Assembly (NCBI GenBank): GCA_014871385.1
Contig: CM026424.1
Location: 12,619,115 to 12,683,114 of the forward strand
Reading direction: 5' to 3'
Origin: Ceratodon purpureus
Taxonomy: Eukaryota > Streptophyta > Bryopsida > Pseudoditrichales > Ditrichaceae
DNA: 64,000 nucleotides
The translations under genes were made by a program, and so were the position numbers. A model generated the notes under the pieces. That model ran no database searches. It had not been told where the DNA came from and saw only the letters and a list, made by a program, of their open reading frames with translations. The first letter of the stretch is position 1. Every line of letters begins with the position of its first letter. Shown piece after piece: positions 47,946 to 59,707 of the stretch.

Positions 47946-49540
47946 TCAACCCCTAATGTCGAATGCACTCAAAATTGCAGAAAACCCTCAAAATTGCCCT
48001 CTTTAAATGCAAGGTGCAAAGTTTTAATTTTTGATGTATTTTTGAATATGCAACTATAAGATCTTGTACCTAACTTGTATGTGCATATGTATGTCAAATC
48101 TTAAATTCAAATTCCTTATCAATTGTGAGATCGTAATGTTTAAAGATGGAAAAAAAGTTTTTTTGATTGTTGGGAAAAGGATAACTAGTATTTTGAGGGC
48201 CAAACAAACCATTTTTGGTAGAAAATTTGATATGAGGCTCTTCAAATACTTGTTTTTGGGTTGGTTAGGAACATGCGTTTGCAATTTTTACCCTCATATG
48301 ACCTATAAAACCTATAGAAATGAAATGCTTGATTATTCATATAGAAATTCAACTACAAAGGCCATTCTTTGACAATAAAAAAGGCATGGGAAGAGTGATT
48401 GGATTGAAAATCCTAACAGTGAGATCATGCCTTAACCCCTAAATGCCTAAACGACCAAAAATTGGTTGTTCTCATTCTTTCAAGTTCCATAACTGTCATC
48501 CAAATGACAACTTTTCATCCATTTTTTTTTCATGTTGTAAAGTTGAGAGATATCTATCTAACCTCATAATGAATCCTCAAAATGATAATTTCTTGAATTT
48601 TGGTGCCTCCCTAAAGTCCAAAATATCAATACTGTGTGTGTATTTTAAAATTTCTTAAAATAGATAGCTGGAACACAATTTGGACTATTGGGATGATCTT
48701 TTTGGCATTTGAGGTAAACTAATGAAATGTAGCTTAACAAATATGTTTTCCGGTCCAATTTAAAATTTTGAAAAATACCTAAAACTAAGTGATTTATAGC
48801 TGGTATAAGATGAAGGGGTATAGTAGTGGCTACTTCTTGATTTTCCACGGTTTTAGGTTTTTTCATCATAGTTTTGAATTAAAACATAACTTCTGAGCAT
48901 TGTAACTAAAATAAAGTTCTTGGTTGTCATATGCATCTCTGGTAAATATTTTGTAATTTTTTAGTATAACCTATATTTGATATGAATTTTCTTTGTTTGT
49001 TTTGATTTGAAAAAATATATTAATTATATAATGAAACCAATAATTTTGATAAAATCATTGCTTGTAGATAACATGTGTATCTTACTAAGAAAAATTAAAA
49101 ATTAATGTTTTACATCATTTACAGTAGCAAAATAGAGCATCCAAAGTCAAAGTCTATTTCCGTGGTCATAGGTTCAGGCATTTGGGGGTTAAAACCTTAT
49201 TTACTTGAAGAAAAAAAAAAACTTGATGAAAAGGAAAATTTCAATTTTTGGTGAATTTTTAAAGTTTTTGTAATTTAATTGATTTTGGGCTGTAGTTTAT
49301 GAGAATAAATGAGCATATACCGTAGTTTGTGCAGTTTTGGGCAGATTTCAAATAGTGTTTTTGAACTTTGACTGGGAAATTCTCCTAAAGTATGAAGCAT
49401 GAGATGACTTTTTGGAAAGGTATGGAAAACCTCTACTATTTGCCAAAAATAGCAACTTCATTTGATCTGAATTTTGTAACTGCAAGCCTGATCGGACCGA
49501 AATCAACCCTGATTGGGTTGATTTCAACATTAGGAGTTAA
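47946..49540. mobile_element. TTAA-type element carrying another TTAA element inside it
   Basis: The left end is TCAA (47946-47949, a one-base variant of TTAA) followed by CCCCTAATGTCGAA. The right end is TTCAACATTAGGAG followed by TTAA (49537-49540). About 15 of 17 terminal bases match when inverted. The element at 48,432-49,192 is nested in it. Without the insert it is about 0.83 kb and has no transposase. Confidence 0.55.
48432..49192. mobile_element. TTAA-flanked piggyBac-like element, nested
   Basis: TTAA (48432-48435) is followed by CCCCTAAATGCC, with GGCATTTGGGGG before TTAA (49189-49192). Terminal repeats match at 11 of 12 positions. The body is 753 bp, AT-rich and non-coding. Confidence 0.75.
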
Positions 49541-49570
49541 CTAATTTTCTCCACCTATATCTATTCTTCC

Positions 49571-51720
49571 GTACCTTCATCCTTCTTTGAATATGCGTTT
49601 CCTCAAATCGACAATCTCATTCTCCTTACAAATTTTTGTGCACGATTTCTTTTGGAGTGGTGTGAATTGGTGTGAATCTTAAAGCACTTGAGTTCCTAGA
49701 AGTTCACCGTTCAAAAGGAACTCAACACATTCTAGCTCACCGTTTGATTGGGCTACTTGGAATCACTCTCAATAATGACCCTTAACCCTTTAGGGTGTTT
49801 CTTGATAAATTACTGTTTTATTGAGACTATTAATAGTATCCAACTGTATGAATGTAAGCATAGCTTAATGCAACAAGTGTTAATTAAATCTTGGTAAGAT
49901 CGGACCTTTGGATTGGAAGATTATAATGTCTTTGATATGTATAATGTACACTTAAAATGGAGATTTTGGAGGTGTGTAACTTCAAGGATAAATAGAATTT
50001 GGGTTAAATGTTCAAAATTAAAAGTAAAGATGTCTAGTAATGGCCTCTATCAGCACCTCTTCATTACGATCTTTCATGTCGATGAACACACTTATACATA
50101 ATTATTATAGATTTTATAAGTGAGAGTGACTTATCCGTGTATGGTTTAGGATATAATTATATAATAAAATAAGAAAGGAGTTGATACATTGATCAAGAGC
50201 AAAATATATACACTCCTAGAATACGAACAAGAGATTACAATCCAAAAAAAAATTCCAAGATTACAAACTTGCAAACACAAGAAATAGCACATAGTACATG
50301 TGTCATTTTTACTACATAGTACATGTATCATGTTTGTGAGTATTTACAGTATTTTGACAATGTGACAATGTTTTGGTGTTTTATACATAGGTATTTGTAT
50401 AGCTAAGAAAGTCAGATTTCAAATTTTCTTTTTGGATCATCTAAAAAATCAAAAGTTGCACATCTAAACTTCAGAAGTTGAATTGAAATGGTTCACAGAT
50501 TTTTCAACATTTCATTTTCTAGTGATCCACTGATCATTTTCTAAGTGGTCACTTAAGTACTAAAAGATTAACTCCGCGAGTGTCGAGATTTCTGGCGATT
50601 GACCACCACAAAGTAACCAATGTCTCGTGGATGGTATTCATCCAAATTCCATGACATATTACAAAAATTCTATGGTTAGCTCTGTGTGCATGTTGAATTT
50701 ATAGGCAGGGATGATAAGTGATTTTTTGTGTTTAATTTCATAGTGAAATGATCATTCATAAAAATTCCTGAAATTTTAGTTTGAAAATTGTCCATCAAAT
50801 TTTTTGGATTAAAGGGATCAAAAGATTAGTAGCCTTATGACATAATTATTCATCATCCAAATCTCACTGTCTATAGAAAAGCAATCCACCAAATTTGACA
50901 TTTAAGCAATTAACACCTTGATGTTTATATAAATTGGTGTATTTAATAAATTATAAATTATGTATTTGTCTATAATGATTGTTCAAATAGCTTGGCTTTA
51001 TCCATTTTTTTATATTAAATTAATGTGGACAAATTGAACTTGGTGTCTTAATGAAGGTGTCCTATTGATTATGACAATGACTATACAGAAACACAAAAGA
51101 ATACTCTACGTCGACAGTAGGTTTGTTCACCCTTGAATGATTTTTTTCTAAAATTTAACTTTTCTAAGATTTGTCTTTCTAAAATTAAACTTTTCATTTT
51201 TTTTCCAAAAACAATTATTCAAAAATGCCTTAGATGGATCAAAAATAGAGAAATGTCACTCAGTATAAATTCTCATATTTTGTTTTTCCATCCTTAAATT
51301 TTTGTTTTTATTTTATTTTAGAATAGTTTATAATTAAACCTGTTATTAATATACAGTACATCTTACGTTTTTTATTAAACATGATTGCAAATCTAAAATT
51401 TCAATTTCAATTTCTATGTGACTTATTATGAAATGGATTTTGTGAGAATCTGAATGCCTTATTATAATGGCAGATTTAAAAATGAATTCTTAAGACTTGC
51501 ATAAAGATGCCAAAAGGTATTGGCTTTGTAGGTTTGCAATTCTATATTTCTTATTAAATCACCCAAAAGATATATTGTTATTGATGGTTGATGGTTTTCT
51601 TGATGCAAATATTTTGCAACATTGCTCAATTACCTCCACGATTTTATGTACAAGTAACTGAGACAATTGTCTTTGGAAATGTGTAAGAACAACCTCAATG
51701 TTCAATTGAATATATTTTCT
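49571..51720 (+). repeat. tandem duplication, copy A
   Basis: Starts at CCTTCATCCTTCTTTG and runs to GTTCAATTGAATATATTT. The same series of landmarks recurs in order in copy B (51,721-57,160), head to tail. Without its single TTAA insertion it is about 1.36 kb. It is AT-rich, without a coding frame. Confidence 0.8.
49782..50571. mobile_element. piggyBac-like TTAA element in duplication copy A
   Basis: TTAA at both ends (49782-49785 and 50568-50571) with a body of 782 bp. The interior (for example AATCTTGGTAAGATCGGACC) is shared with the element at 52,298-52,993. Copy B has the unoccupied site GACCCTTCACGCCGCGAG at 51,908-51,925, which proves the insertion and its borders. Confidence 0.8.
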
Positions 51721-52297
51721 GTGCCTTCATCCTTCTTTGGGTATCGGTTTCCTCAAATCGACAATCACATTTTCCTTACGAATTTTTGTGAACGATTTAT
51801 ATTGGAGTGGTGTGAATTGGTGTGAATCTCAGAAGTTAACCATTTGAATGGAACAGCATACTCCAGCTCACCGTTTAATTTGGCTACTTGGAATCACTCT
51901 GAATAGTGACCCTTCACGCCGCGAGTGTCTAAATTTAGGGAGATTGACCACCATAATGTCTAGATTTAGGGCGATTTATGGCATTCATTCATTGTCCAAA
52001 ATATATTATAGAAATTTTATAGTTGTTAGCTTTGTGTACGTGTTATTTTTTAAGGCTAAGATGAGATCTTAATTGTTCATGCTTTATTTCATGGTCAAAT
52101 GATTCAAAGAGAATTCTTAAAATTTTAGTTTGAAAAGAATCCATCATAACTACCCATCAAAAGTTTTGGATTAAGAGATTAAAGGTATAAAATGATTAGT
52201 TGCTTTATGTCATTATTATTTGTCATTATTATTCATCATTTAACTAACATCTTACAAATCTCACTATCTATAGGAAAGGAATCCATCACATTTGGCA

Positions 52298-52993
52298 TTA
52301 ACCCTTTGGTGCCCAGAGAAATCTTGGTAAGATCGGACCGTTGGATTATAAGATTATAATATGTATTTGATCAATAATGCACACTTAATATGGATTATAA
52401 GATTTTTTGAGGTGTGTGACTTCAGTCTTCAAGGTTAATTAGAATTTGGGTTAAATTTTCAAAATTAGAAGTGAAGAGGTTAAACAATGGCCTATATCGA
52501 CACCTCTTCATTGCAATCTTTCATGTCAAGAACACACTCATACATAATTATCGTAGATTTTACAAGTGAAAGTGACTTATCTAAGTATGGTTCTAGACAA
52601 ATTTTATATGTTAAAATAAGAAACCAGTTGGTACATTGATCAAGATCCGAATATATACAGTAGTACTAGAACATGAACAAGAGAACACAATCCCAAACAA
52701 ATATTCAAGATAACAAACTTGCAAATACAAGAAATACCACATAGTACATGTATTGTATTTGTAAGTATTTGCTATTTTTTGAGGTATTTGAAGTATTTTG
52801 GTGTTTTGTACATAGGTATTTTGAATAGCTAAGAAAGTCAGATTTTAAACTTTCTTTTTGCATCATGTACAAAATCAAAAAATGCACATGTGAACTTCAC
52901 AAGTCGAAGTGAGATAGTTCATAGATTTTTCAGCGTTTCATTTTCTAGTGATTCAGTGACCACTTTGTGGTCACGTTGGCACTAAATGGTTAA
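52298..52993. mobile_element. piggyBac-like TTAA element with hairpin subterminus
   Basis: TTAA (52298-52301), CCCTTTGGTGCC ... GGCACTAAATGG, TTAA (52990-52993). Terminal repeats match at 10 of 12 positions. Near the right end is the palindrome GTGACCACTTTGTGGTCAC. The body is 688 bp without an open frame. It is related to the copies at 4,128 and 49,782. Confidence 0.85.
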
Positions 52994-53280
52994 ACAACAT
53001 ATTCATCAATTTGGAAATTTTCATGGTTCCAAGTGACATCATTTTTACATGAGTTATAGTATTTTTTCCAAATATATGAAGTGTATATTTTTTATGTAAT
53101 TTTTGGATGTTATTATAATTATACATTAAATATTTTTGCAAAGTTTGAACACAAAAACATGAATAAAATTATATCGGTCCTAGGAATAATATAAGAAAAA
53201 TTTGAGTGGTTCCAAAATTGGATTAAATTTCCAATTTAAAGAATATGGTGTTCTTATAACAATTAAGACTTTCATTAAAA
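52994..53280. mobile_element. small insertion flanked by TTAAACAA-like repeats
   Basis: This block is absent from duplication copy A. TTAAACAA lies at its left edge and TTAAAACAA at its right edge (about 53,275), which could be a target duplication of about 8 bp. Its own ends are not characterised. Confidence 0.35.
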
Positions 53281-53420
53281 CAATTAGCACTTTGATACTT
53301 ATATAGATTGCTATAATTATTAAATTAAAGTCCCACTATATGAACTATAATGGTTGTTCAAATAGCTTGACTTCAATTTATTTATTAGATTAACATTGTA
53401 GACAAATTGAACTCAATGCC

Positions 53421-54297
53421 TTACTCCCTGATTATCCTTAAAACCCAAAATGGTTTTTGCAATTTCAGGCAGCCTAGATGGGGATGTTAAAAGTAATATT
53501 TTTTTCAAGTTTTTTATTGGGTGCTCTGTTTATGGTAAGGTTTTTTTCAAGATTTTACTCGGTGCTCTGTTTATGGTAAGGTCTATGTAGTAAAAATTTT
53601 GGAGCCAAATTTAAATTTTAGAAGAATTTCATTACTAAATCAATATTGAAATTTCATAGTGACCCAAGTCAAAAAGCTGTCAAATTTTACAAGGGCAGCC
53701 TCCAAAACTTACAAAGACAAGCTTCAAAGTTTTTAGTAATTTTTGTCGAAATTCGAGATTTTTGAATTTTTTAAAAATTGTTTTTCTGAAAATCACAAAT
53801 TTATAAAAGTACCTACTCACCGTTCATTTTTTCCTTAGCTCACAAATTGTTTAGGTAATGCATGTTTTACCATTTTGTCAATTTTATACCTTTGTATAGA
53901 AAATAATTTGCATAAAGGTCTAAAAAGCGTTTTGAGTCCCTAAAATTTTGCATGAGCATACCTAATCTAGTTAGCTACATGGAAAAAAATATGGCCGGAA
54001 TGTTTGAGGTAACAATCTTCAAGTCTCCCTTCGCACCGTGGAAGCAATGCCTCTCAAGCAATTATGCTCAAAAAAACTTTTGCACAAACTTTGAATGTTA
54101 CGATCTTGAAAAGAATAATCATCTAAAGGTCAGTTTTTGGAACTAGAACTACAAATAGGCTTAGATTCAAGATCTTCTGGTTGAAAGTCTTTAAATTTTT
54201 TTTAAAAATTGTTTATACCCTTGGAAGTGCATAGAGGTAAATAATCGCAGTTTTGAGGTTTCAAGCTTCCAAAAACACAAGGAAAATTAGGGGTTAA
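53421..54297. mobile_element. TTAA-type element inserted in duplication copy B
   Basis: The left end TTACTCCCTGATTATCC and the inverse of the right end (TTAACCCCTAATTTTCC) match at about 12 of 17 positions, and TTAA closes it at 54294-54297. Copy A shows the uninterrupted site GTCTTAATGAAGGTGTC near 51,045. Confidence 0.65.
53499..53585. repeat. 43-bp tandem duplication
   Basis: A unit containing GGTGCTCTGTTTATGGTAAG occurs twice in tandem inside the TTAA element at 53,421. Confidence 0.85.
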
Positions 54298-55058
54298 TGA
54301 AGGTGTCTGAATGAATACGGCAGTACATGAACTTAAAAGAATATTGTAGGTTGATAGCATGTTTGATCACCTGGAACAAATGTTTTATGTTTGGAAATAA
54401 TTTTTTGGCATAATTAGATTTTTTTCTCAAAAATTTATTATTTACGTTTATTGTTCCGCCCAAAAAATGAATAAAAATAGCCTTATATTGATTAAAAATA
54501 AAAAAATAGAACATGAATAATTTCTCATATTTTTGTTTTTTGATCCTTAAAATTTCAAATTTTTTTGTTTTATTTTTTAGATTTATTTGTAAATGAAACT
54601 CTTATTGACGTTCACTATAACTTAAGTTTATTATTAAAAATGATTGTTAATAGAAAAAGTCAAAACGCCATCTCTAAGTGAATTGTAGTGAAATGTATTC
54701 TGTGAGAATTTGAATGGCTTTTTACAATAGGAGATTTAAAAATGGAACTCTTAACCCCAAAAGGCCCTTGAGACCCGATTCGGGCCGCAGCCCTATTGGG
54801 CAGGCTATTCTAAGGTTTCATAATTTTATTATTTTCTGAAATTTTTACTATGTATAGCTCTCAACACAAGCTTTCCAATGGCGCAAATTTCAAAGCATTT
54901 GGAGTTATGATGCAAAAGATATGAATTTAGAAGAATCTGTCTCAAATTTGGGCAGCCAATAACCAATGAAAATCTCCCATTTTCTGCCCAAGTTGCCTAT
55001 CATTCAATAGGGCAGAAAGTGACAAGACAAATTTTCAAAGGCATGGTTGTTCACAGGA

Positions 55059-55295
55059 CCTCCCCGTCCGATGTGCCATACGGTCCGCTCGTCCGTCCGT
55101 TAAGGATCAAGGAAGGTCCGTTTGATCGAGACTTAGGGTTGACCGTTCCAATCTTGCATATATTGAAGATATATACCTATTGATTTTTTCTAGGGGACCG
55201 CTATGTCCGATAAATGTCGGGGACCGACAGGTCCGTCCGTCCGAAGTGCCGTCTGGTTTTCATATTTGGCCCATGTCCGTCCGTTATGACAACCC
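55059..55295. repeat. GTCCGTCCG-rich block
   Basis: Repeated GTCCGTCCG and close variants on both flanks of a 100-bp AT-rich middle, ending GTCCGTCCGTTATGACAACC. It may be the two ends of a further small element inserted in the TTAA element. A similar GTCCGTTCGTCCG word occurs at 47,878. Confidence 0.5.
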
Positions 55296-55733
55296 TCTTC
55301 AAAGGGTGGGCACTTGCAAAATGATGGGTCCAATATTTTTACACCCATACATATTTTTGACGGTTTTCATCCAAGAAAATTTTCATCTAACTAACTATTT
55401 CCATCTAAAGAAGTTGCTGATTTTTTTCATCCAAATGACAACTATCATCCAAAGTTTAGTTTTCATTCAATTATATATATTTTTCATCCACATACAATTT
55501 TCATCCACTCCAAAATTTTTATCCATTACCTATGATGTGGCAAAGGGTACATCCACATGACCCCCTTTTACCAAAATTGCACTTTCAAAAAGAAATGAAA
55601 TATACAATTACACTTCAAAAAATTCTAGAAATTTGAGATCTACTCCGATTGCATTGAAATTGTTTTTGGTTCTTTTCTTCTTTGACTTCAACATATTTAC
55701 CGTTCAGATTTTCAATTGGACATTTTTAGATCA

Positions 55734-56473
55734 GGGGGGAAGCATGATAAAGTGTACAACAAAGTGACCGATGTGACCAAATGGAAGTGATTATGAAGTG
55801 TGCTGTTTTTCAAAGCTCAAATCTGATTCTGAGCATTTTGGTGTGGTTTTTGAGTGTTTTAGTCACTTTTTAAGGTGTCACAAGGTATCTTATATACATC
55901 TTCAGGAAGAAAGTATCTTCAATTGAAACTTAATTTGACCACTAGTTCTAAATCATGACAATGAACTTTTTCAATGTCTTCATTTCTTCATTTGGGGCCC
56001 TCTATTGACTTTAGAGGATGTTTTTTCCAATTTAAAAAACAATGTTCGGTGAAGAAAAAGTAACAAAAACTATCGCTGAAGTGACCCTATTTAAAAACAT
56101 CCTTGCCATACTTTTGGAATCCTAAATCAAACAATGAGTATATGAATTGCCTATTTTAGAATACCTCTTAAACATACAAAGAGCCCCACTTCATCAAAAG
56201 TGGTTTTTAGATAGTTTTTGATACTTTTGTAGCCACTTTTTCAAATATTTGCATCCACTTTGCTTGGGTTTGAAGCCCTCATACAATAACTTTAAAGTGT
56301 CTACTTAGCACGAAACTTTTCCGAGTTGTACAAAAACAAGTTGAGAATCTATATTAGCAAAAAAAATTGACTTCAATTACATCTTTCCATCACTTTTGTG
56401 CAGTTTTTGCAAAAGGGCTGAAATTGACAAATAGATAAGCACTTTTTCTGTACACTTTATCATGCTTCCCCCC
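55734..56473. mobile_element. foldback MITE, copy 2 (GGGGGGAAGC family)
   Basis: Terminal inverted repeats GGGGGGAAGCATGATAAAG plus TGTAC are perfect at both ends over at least 24 bases. ATCA flanks both sides (55,730-55,733 and 56,474-56,477), a 4-bp target duplication. The length is 740 bp, almost equal to copy 1 at 11,585, with the shared interior in opposite orientation. No open frame. Confidence 0.9.
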
Positions 56474-57160
56474 ATCACCCTTTAAGTAGTTTTAATTTTG
56501 AAGAATGTAACTTAGTAAGACAATTTCAGCACACCCCCTTTCACAAAATCAAGGATGTTTTTGCCTTTCCAAGGTCGTATGAGGCTCAAACTTTGTGTGC
56601 TTATACCTAACGTCCATACCTAAATGGATTGATGATCCTCCATTTATCAAATGTGTTTGCAAAGTATAGTTTTTGGGCATCAAGACTTAGGTATACTCAC
56701 GGGGCAGTGTCAAAAAAATTTTTTACAGTGACTTCAAATGTTACAATCTCAAAATTTATACGGTGGATTGTCTTCAGAATTGGTATACACCTTTTTGAAT
56801 AAGGAAGGTACAAGATCATACGGTTAAATATTCAATATTGAGTCTAAATTTAGAAAACAATAGAATTCTATCAATAGTGATATGTTTTTGGTAGTTCTAG
56901 CTTCAAAAACATCAATGGCCTTTAGGGGTTAAGATGCAAAAATGTAGTAGCTTTATAAGTTTGCAAATATTGTTTTTTGCTTTAAATCATCCAAAAAGAA
57001 ATTATACAGTTATTGATACTTCATGATTTTGTTGATGTAGGGCAGATGCAAATATTTTGGAGCATTGTTCCATTACCTTCTCAATTTTATGTACCAATAG
57101 CTGAGATGATTGTCTTTGCAAATGTATAAGAACAACCTGAATGTTCAATTGAATATATTT

Positions 57161-57686
57161 GACTCCAAAATTTGCTAGACTTATGCAGCAATTTTTTTTT
57201 GCAATTCCTAAAGATTTATTATTTATAATTCAAGTTTTAGAAATTTAGATGTTTAGATGCGTCCTTGTTAGATTGGTTTGAAATTCTAAATAATAAAAAA
57301 AAATGTAACCAATGTTTATACTAAATACTAAAGACTTGTTTTTTTGCTGCTAACTAATAAGATGTGCCCTTTCAAAAGGATGTTTATATCATTAAAGAAA
57401 ATCTAAGAAAATCTGGAATTTTGTGCTAAAGGATATATAAAATAATACCATAGAAATGATAGTCTTAGAGAATGTGCATGCAATACTTTTGAGACGCTAA
57501 TAAATCATAATTCAAGTGGTTTACCGTTTGACCATTTAAGGATGCCTTGCAAGGTCATCTGCATACAAAATACCAAAAACCTACATGTGGGAAGATAAAA
57601 GGTAATAATTTGGAAATAATATGAGTATAGTGAAAATTAACAAAAGATGCTTTAGAGACATTCTGGGAATATTTTTAATGAAATAA
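57161..57686. other. AT-rich intergenic DNA
   Basis: No feature recognised. Confidence 0.5.
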
Positions 57687-58610
57687 TCACAAATTTGTAT
57701 ACTGTAGATAAACTATCAGAAGTACACATAAGTGCCTATCAGAAGTTCGTCTGCTTCGCAGACCATCCAAAAATTCTAAATTTTTTCTTCCACTGTTCGA
57801 CGTTGTGGGCACACCTGAAATATGGTCGGTTTTCAGCACCCTTCCCTTATACTGTTTGAATAACAACTTCAAAGTGCTCCCTTCGCACAAACAGTTTTGG
57901 AGACTTGGAGTTGTTGATGACTCATGAGCAAGGTAGATATCTATATTATCAAGAAGAATTACCTCATCACCTCTTTTCATTCCTAACAAAATTGTTGTAC
58001 ATGGGGTTTCTGTCTATCGATGGGGTTGAAACTTGAAACTGATATCAAGATAAGCGCTGTCTTTCTTCATTTTCTTGTCGTCCAGGCTCCCATTGATATT
58101 TGAAATGAGCTTTGGAGGTCCTTAAATTGGTGCCCATTTGAGGTATCTACCTGTTTGGAACTTCGTCGAGGTGCTGTTCCAGTGATCGGGGCAAGCGATG
58201 AGACATGAATCAGCTGTGAATGATAAACTAGGATCAGATCGCCGGTCCGGATCGATTCTAGAAGGACGATACGCGCGTAATTCGAACTTTCAGCAGGTTG
58301 ATCCGGCCACTTCCCGCTTACTGAAGTGGGGCTAAAACCCGCGGAATACAGCCCTACGGGAGGAGAAATCATGACTCGTCCGTCCCCACAAACTTATTGA
58401 ATGGATGTCATCCACAGTTTGGTTGAGAAATGATGATCGACGTGAGAATTCACACACACCAGCTTGCATTACAGTCTGAAGTGACCACCGTGACAGGCGA
58501 CGTCGTCTCACACTGTGAATCCTAAGCTTCAGCGCTCTCATGATATTTTCCTTGCCCTGCTCCTGAACCAAGAAGTCAAGTTGACTAATAATTGCTGAGA
58601 TGGATGACAA
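57687..58610 (-). pseudogene. decayed minus-strand coding-like region of unknown family
   Basis: Three minus-strand frames follow one another: 58,610-58,332 (SSISAIISQLDFLVQEQGKE...), 58,372-58,067 (...VAGKWPD-like then ESSNYARIVLLESIRTGDLI...) and 57,989-57,687 (GDEVILLDNIDIYLAHESS...CLCEGSTLKLLFKQYKGRVL). The composition looks like a host protein in exons, but I could not name the family and cannot rule out that it is still partly functional. The upstream two thirds recur inverted at 59,708-60,330 in more damaged form. Confidence 0.4.
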
Positions 58611-58772
58611 GGCTGAAAGTACTCATCTATTTACTCGGTTTGGTTTCGTGTCCAGGCTGCATGTTTTCTAGAACTGCCACGAGTATGTTTTCTGGTACTA
58701 CCATCAGTTTGATGTTTACGTTGCATGTTGTAGTTTGCAGTGTCCATGTTTAAACCTTTGGTGAAAACTGAC
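58150..58772 (-). repeat. inverted repeat, left arm (~0.62 kb)
   Basis: Matches the reverse complement of 59,708-60,330 over its whole length with many small differences. Landmarks include GCTGAGATGGATGACAAGG, CATTCAATAAGTTTGTGGGG (inverse) and the AAGTGGCCGGATCAACCTGC-type block. Confidence 0.8.
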
Positions 58773-58936
58773 ATCGCAAACGTCGAAGTGGTCATGGAGA
58801 GCGGGCAACGACCACGAGGATGGCGGGCAGGCACCAGCATGGATGATGGAAAGGCAACCCAGAGGCGCTTTGAGCAGCGAGAACCGGGTCGAAGCATTGT
58901 GGAAGGCGAGGTTTCGAGAGCTGTGGGTCTGAAGGC
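58772..58936 (+). pseudogene. fragment of the PIE1 last exon (from ~46,703-46,882)
   Basis: Shared words in the same order and orientation as PIE1 exon 21 include CGCAAACGTCG, GAGAGCGGGC, GGCGGGCAGG, CCAGCATGGATG, GAGGCGCT, CAGCGAGA, GGGTCGAAGCA and TTTCGAGAGCTGTG. Several small gaps break the reading frame, so no part of the PIE1 protein is encoded. The piece sits exactly in the spacer of the inverted repeat, suggesting it was picked up by whatever formed that structure. Confidence 0.8.
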
Positions 58937-58939
58937 GTG

Positions 58940-59707
58940 AACTACAATGATTTATTGTCCATCCGTATGTAGGACAAATAAAAAGAACCCACGACACGTA
59001 GCAAAATTTGCATCTAGTGCAACACTATGCCATCTTAATTTTTTTGCATTTTTATTTTTGGATTTTATGCCTAATTGAATAATACATAAAACCATACTTA
59101 AATCATTCTTATTATATTGGAATGTTTTGACATATTATCAATATGATATCTTGGTGTCAAATTTCAATCATCTTGGTTTCAAATTCAAAACATAATATTT
59201 AATCATCTTCAAATAATATTAGATTCATATATAAATCATTTTTCAATATTGACCACAGTGATTTCTTTTGTTTCAGATAATTAAATTTGGTCTATTATTT
59301 TTGGTTAGCACTTTAAGTTTGAGAAATAGAGAAATTAAGAAACACATAAACATCTCAAAGTCTTTTTCCATTTTTAGTATTCAATGATAATCTACAATAA
59401 CCAGTAGTTGATTTGAAAAAGAACATTAAAAAGCACATGGATTTCAACACTAGTTAGTAGTCATAGAAAAACCTAGACTTATGACCAAAATATTTAATGG
59501 TCATGATGCATAATATCATCACATTCTCATTGGCTGAGGTAATCTAAAAAATAAAATTGTGTACTTGTGAATTTGTACATTCAAATTTTGCACTTGTTTA
59601 CACTGAGGCTCCCAGAAGGACCTGTTCTATGATTTGCACATGGGAGGATGGTACAGTACATAGACTTGCTCTTACAAGCTTAACCCTTCAGACAACCATG
59701 ACTGTAG
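58940..59707. other. AT-rich spacer between the inverted repeat arms
   Basis: AT-rich and non-coding. A TTAACCCTTC word at 59,681 resembles a lone TTAA-element tip. Confidence 0.4.

Larger units (their letters stand above)
54751..56932. mobile_element. 2.2-kb TTAA element containing a MITE
   Basis: TTAA (54751-54754), CCCCAAAAGGCC ... GGCCTTTAGGGG, TTAA (56929-56932). Terminal repeats match at 11 of 12 positions, with a subterminal GACCCGATTCGGG palindrome on the left. Copy A of the duplication shows the empty site ATTCTTAAGACTTGCATAAA near 51,490. The interior holds the foldback MITE at 55,734-56,473 and a GTCCGTCCG-rich block. No transposase frame is left. Confidence 0.8.
51721..57160 (+). 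repeat. tandem duplication, copy B (expanded by insertions)
   Basis: Homologous to copy A throughout, but split by the TTAA elements at 52,298, 53,421 and 54,751 and an extra block of about 280 bp at 52,994-53,275. Removing these leaves about 1.4 kb, the same as copy A. Confidence 0.8.
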
